From an uncultured Eubacteriales bacterium (GTDB lineage: Bacteria > Bacillota > Clostridia > Oscillospirales > Acutalibacteraceae): DNA of 5,914 nt. The stretch lies in NCBI GenBank assembly GCA_900321905.1, contig ONXZ01000095.1:1-5914 (forward strand). The letters run 5' to 3'. The notes below the pieces were generated by a model. It worked only from the letters and a program-made list of their open reading frames with translations. It did not search any database and had not been told where the DNA came from. Shown here piece after piece: positions 5,283 through 5,914 of the stretch. Each line of letters starts with the position of its first letter. Position 1 is the first letter of the stretch. A program made the translations under genes and the position numbers.

Positions 5283-5914
5283 TTGAAAAAATATATTGAA
5301 GTATATAATCACTATAAAAATCTGATTGAGGCAGGTCAGTACAAAAAAGACGACAAAATGCCGTCAGTTCGCCAATCGGTCAGTATGCTGTCCGTCAGCA
5401 AAACCACAGTAGAAAACGCATATTTTGAACTGCAGGCAGACGGTTATATTATATCGCAGCCGCAAAGCGGTTATTATGTATCCTACTCCGCGCCGAAAAA
5501 AACGACAGAACACAGCACCGACAAAGCGAAAAATCCAATTATATTCGACCTTAAAAGCGGCGACGCGGACAGCGAGAGTTTTGACCTCAACCTATGGCAG
5601 CGTTACATAAAAAGCGCCCTGCGGCAAAAAGAGCGCCTGCTGTCGTACAGTTCTGCGGAGGGCGAGCAGGATTTGCGCGAAGCGCTGTCATTATACATAA
5701 GAGAAAAGCGAAACGTGGTGGCGTCACCTGACCGGATAATTGTCGGCGCTGGCGTGCAGCCGCTGCTGTCAATCCTCTGCGTACTGCTGAAAGGCAGGGT
5801 CACAGTATCCTTCCCCACCGTCAACTTTGTGCAGGGTATTTCCACCTTTGAGGGATACGGCTTTGATGTACACACAAGGGATAAAAACGCTGATATAATC
5901 TACGTTTCGCCCTC
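5283..5914 (+). CDS. MocR/PdxR-type GntR regulator with aminotransferase-like domain (partial)
   Basis: The reading frame from TTG 5283 stays open for 210 codons to the right edge, so less than half of a typical 450-480-residue protein is present. Residues 5-67 form a GntR winged helix-turn-helix, with the signature MPSVRQSVSMLSVSKTTVENAY at 26-47 and the wing DGYIISQPQSGYYVS at 53-67. A linker follows, and from about 88 the fold-type I aminotransferase-like domain begins: LSYSSAEGEQDLREAL (120-135), the PLP phosphate-contact region GAGVQP (155-160) and IIYVSP (205-210). The PLP-binding lysine would lie beyond the window and cannot be checked. Proteins of this class sense PLP or amino-containing effectors and often regulate B6 genes. 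It is divergent from the ECF S component and shares its operator. The usual acidic or aromatic residue in the VEDPxY-like stretch is replaced (VSFPTVNF, 175-182). Confidence 0.92.
   Translation, partial: MKKYIEVYNHYKNLIEAGQYKKDDKMPSVRQSVSMLSVSKTTVENAYFELQADGYIISQPQSGYYVSYSAPKKTTEHSTDKAKNPIIFDLKSGDADSESFDLNLWQRYIKSALRQKERLLSYSSAEGEQDLREALSLYIREKRNVVASPDRIIVGAGVQPLLSILCVLLKGRVTVSFPTVNFVQGISTFEGYGFDVHTRDKNADIIYVSP

Noticed and set aside
5587..5875. Two minus-strand frames (5587-5772 and 5603-5875) opposite the MocR-type gene
   Set aside because: The plus-strand frame encodes clear GntR and aminotransferase motifs; the opposing frames have no start signal or domain.

Overview
The window looks like a chromosomal segment from a low-to-moderate GC Firmicute, most likely a gut-type Clostridia member. 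This rests on the protein sequences, the AGGTGA/GAGGT-type ribosome sites, the GTG and TTG starts, and the nifS-nifU-mnmA gene order. No phage, plasmid, CRISPR or transposase gene is visible.

Left block (194-3871, minus strand). A four-gene operon reads leftward in the order nifS (cysteine desulfurase), nifU (IscU-type Fe-S scaffold), nadA (quinolinate synthase, an Fe-S enzyme) and mnmA (tRNA 2-thiouridylase). NifS can supply sulfur both to NifU, which builds clusters such as the one NadA needs, and to MnmA, which puts sulfur on tRNA U34. The operon starts from a near-consensus sigma-A promoter (3924-3952) overlaid by two inverted repeats that look like operators. Two hairpins of identical geometry sit between nifU and nadA. 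Downstream of mnmA there is no gene, but a good leftward promoter (106-134) points to a gene outside the window.

Middle block (3959-5178, minus strand). A two-gene operon encodes an ECF-transporter S component (GTG start) followed 13 bases later by a small radical SAM protein of the TatD-associated type. It ends in a run of degenerate heptamers and a strong symmetric terminator that lies only six bases from the nifS -35 box.

Right block (5202-5914). A divergent MocR/PdxR-type regulator (GntR DNA-binding domain plus aminotransferase-like domain) begins at a TTG codon and runs off the right edge. The two divergent promoters have overlapping -10 boxes inside one perfect inverted repeat (5217-5240). 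This suggests the regulator controls both itself and the transporter, probably for vitamin B6 uptake. I find no clear new defence or mobile system. The most interesting points are the twin hairpins, the operator architectures, and the coupling of the radical SAM gene to a vitamin transporter.
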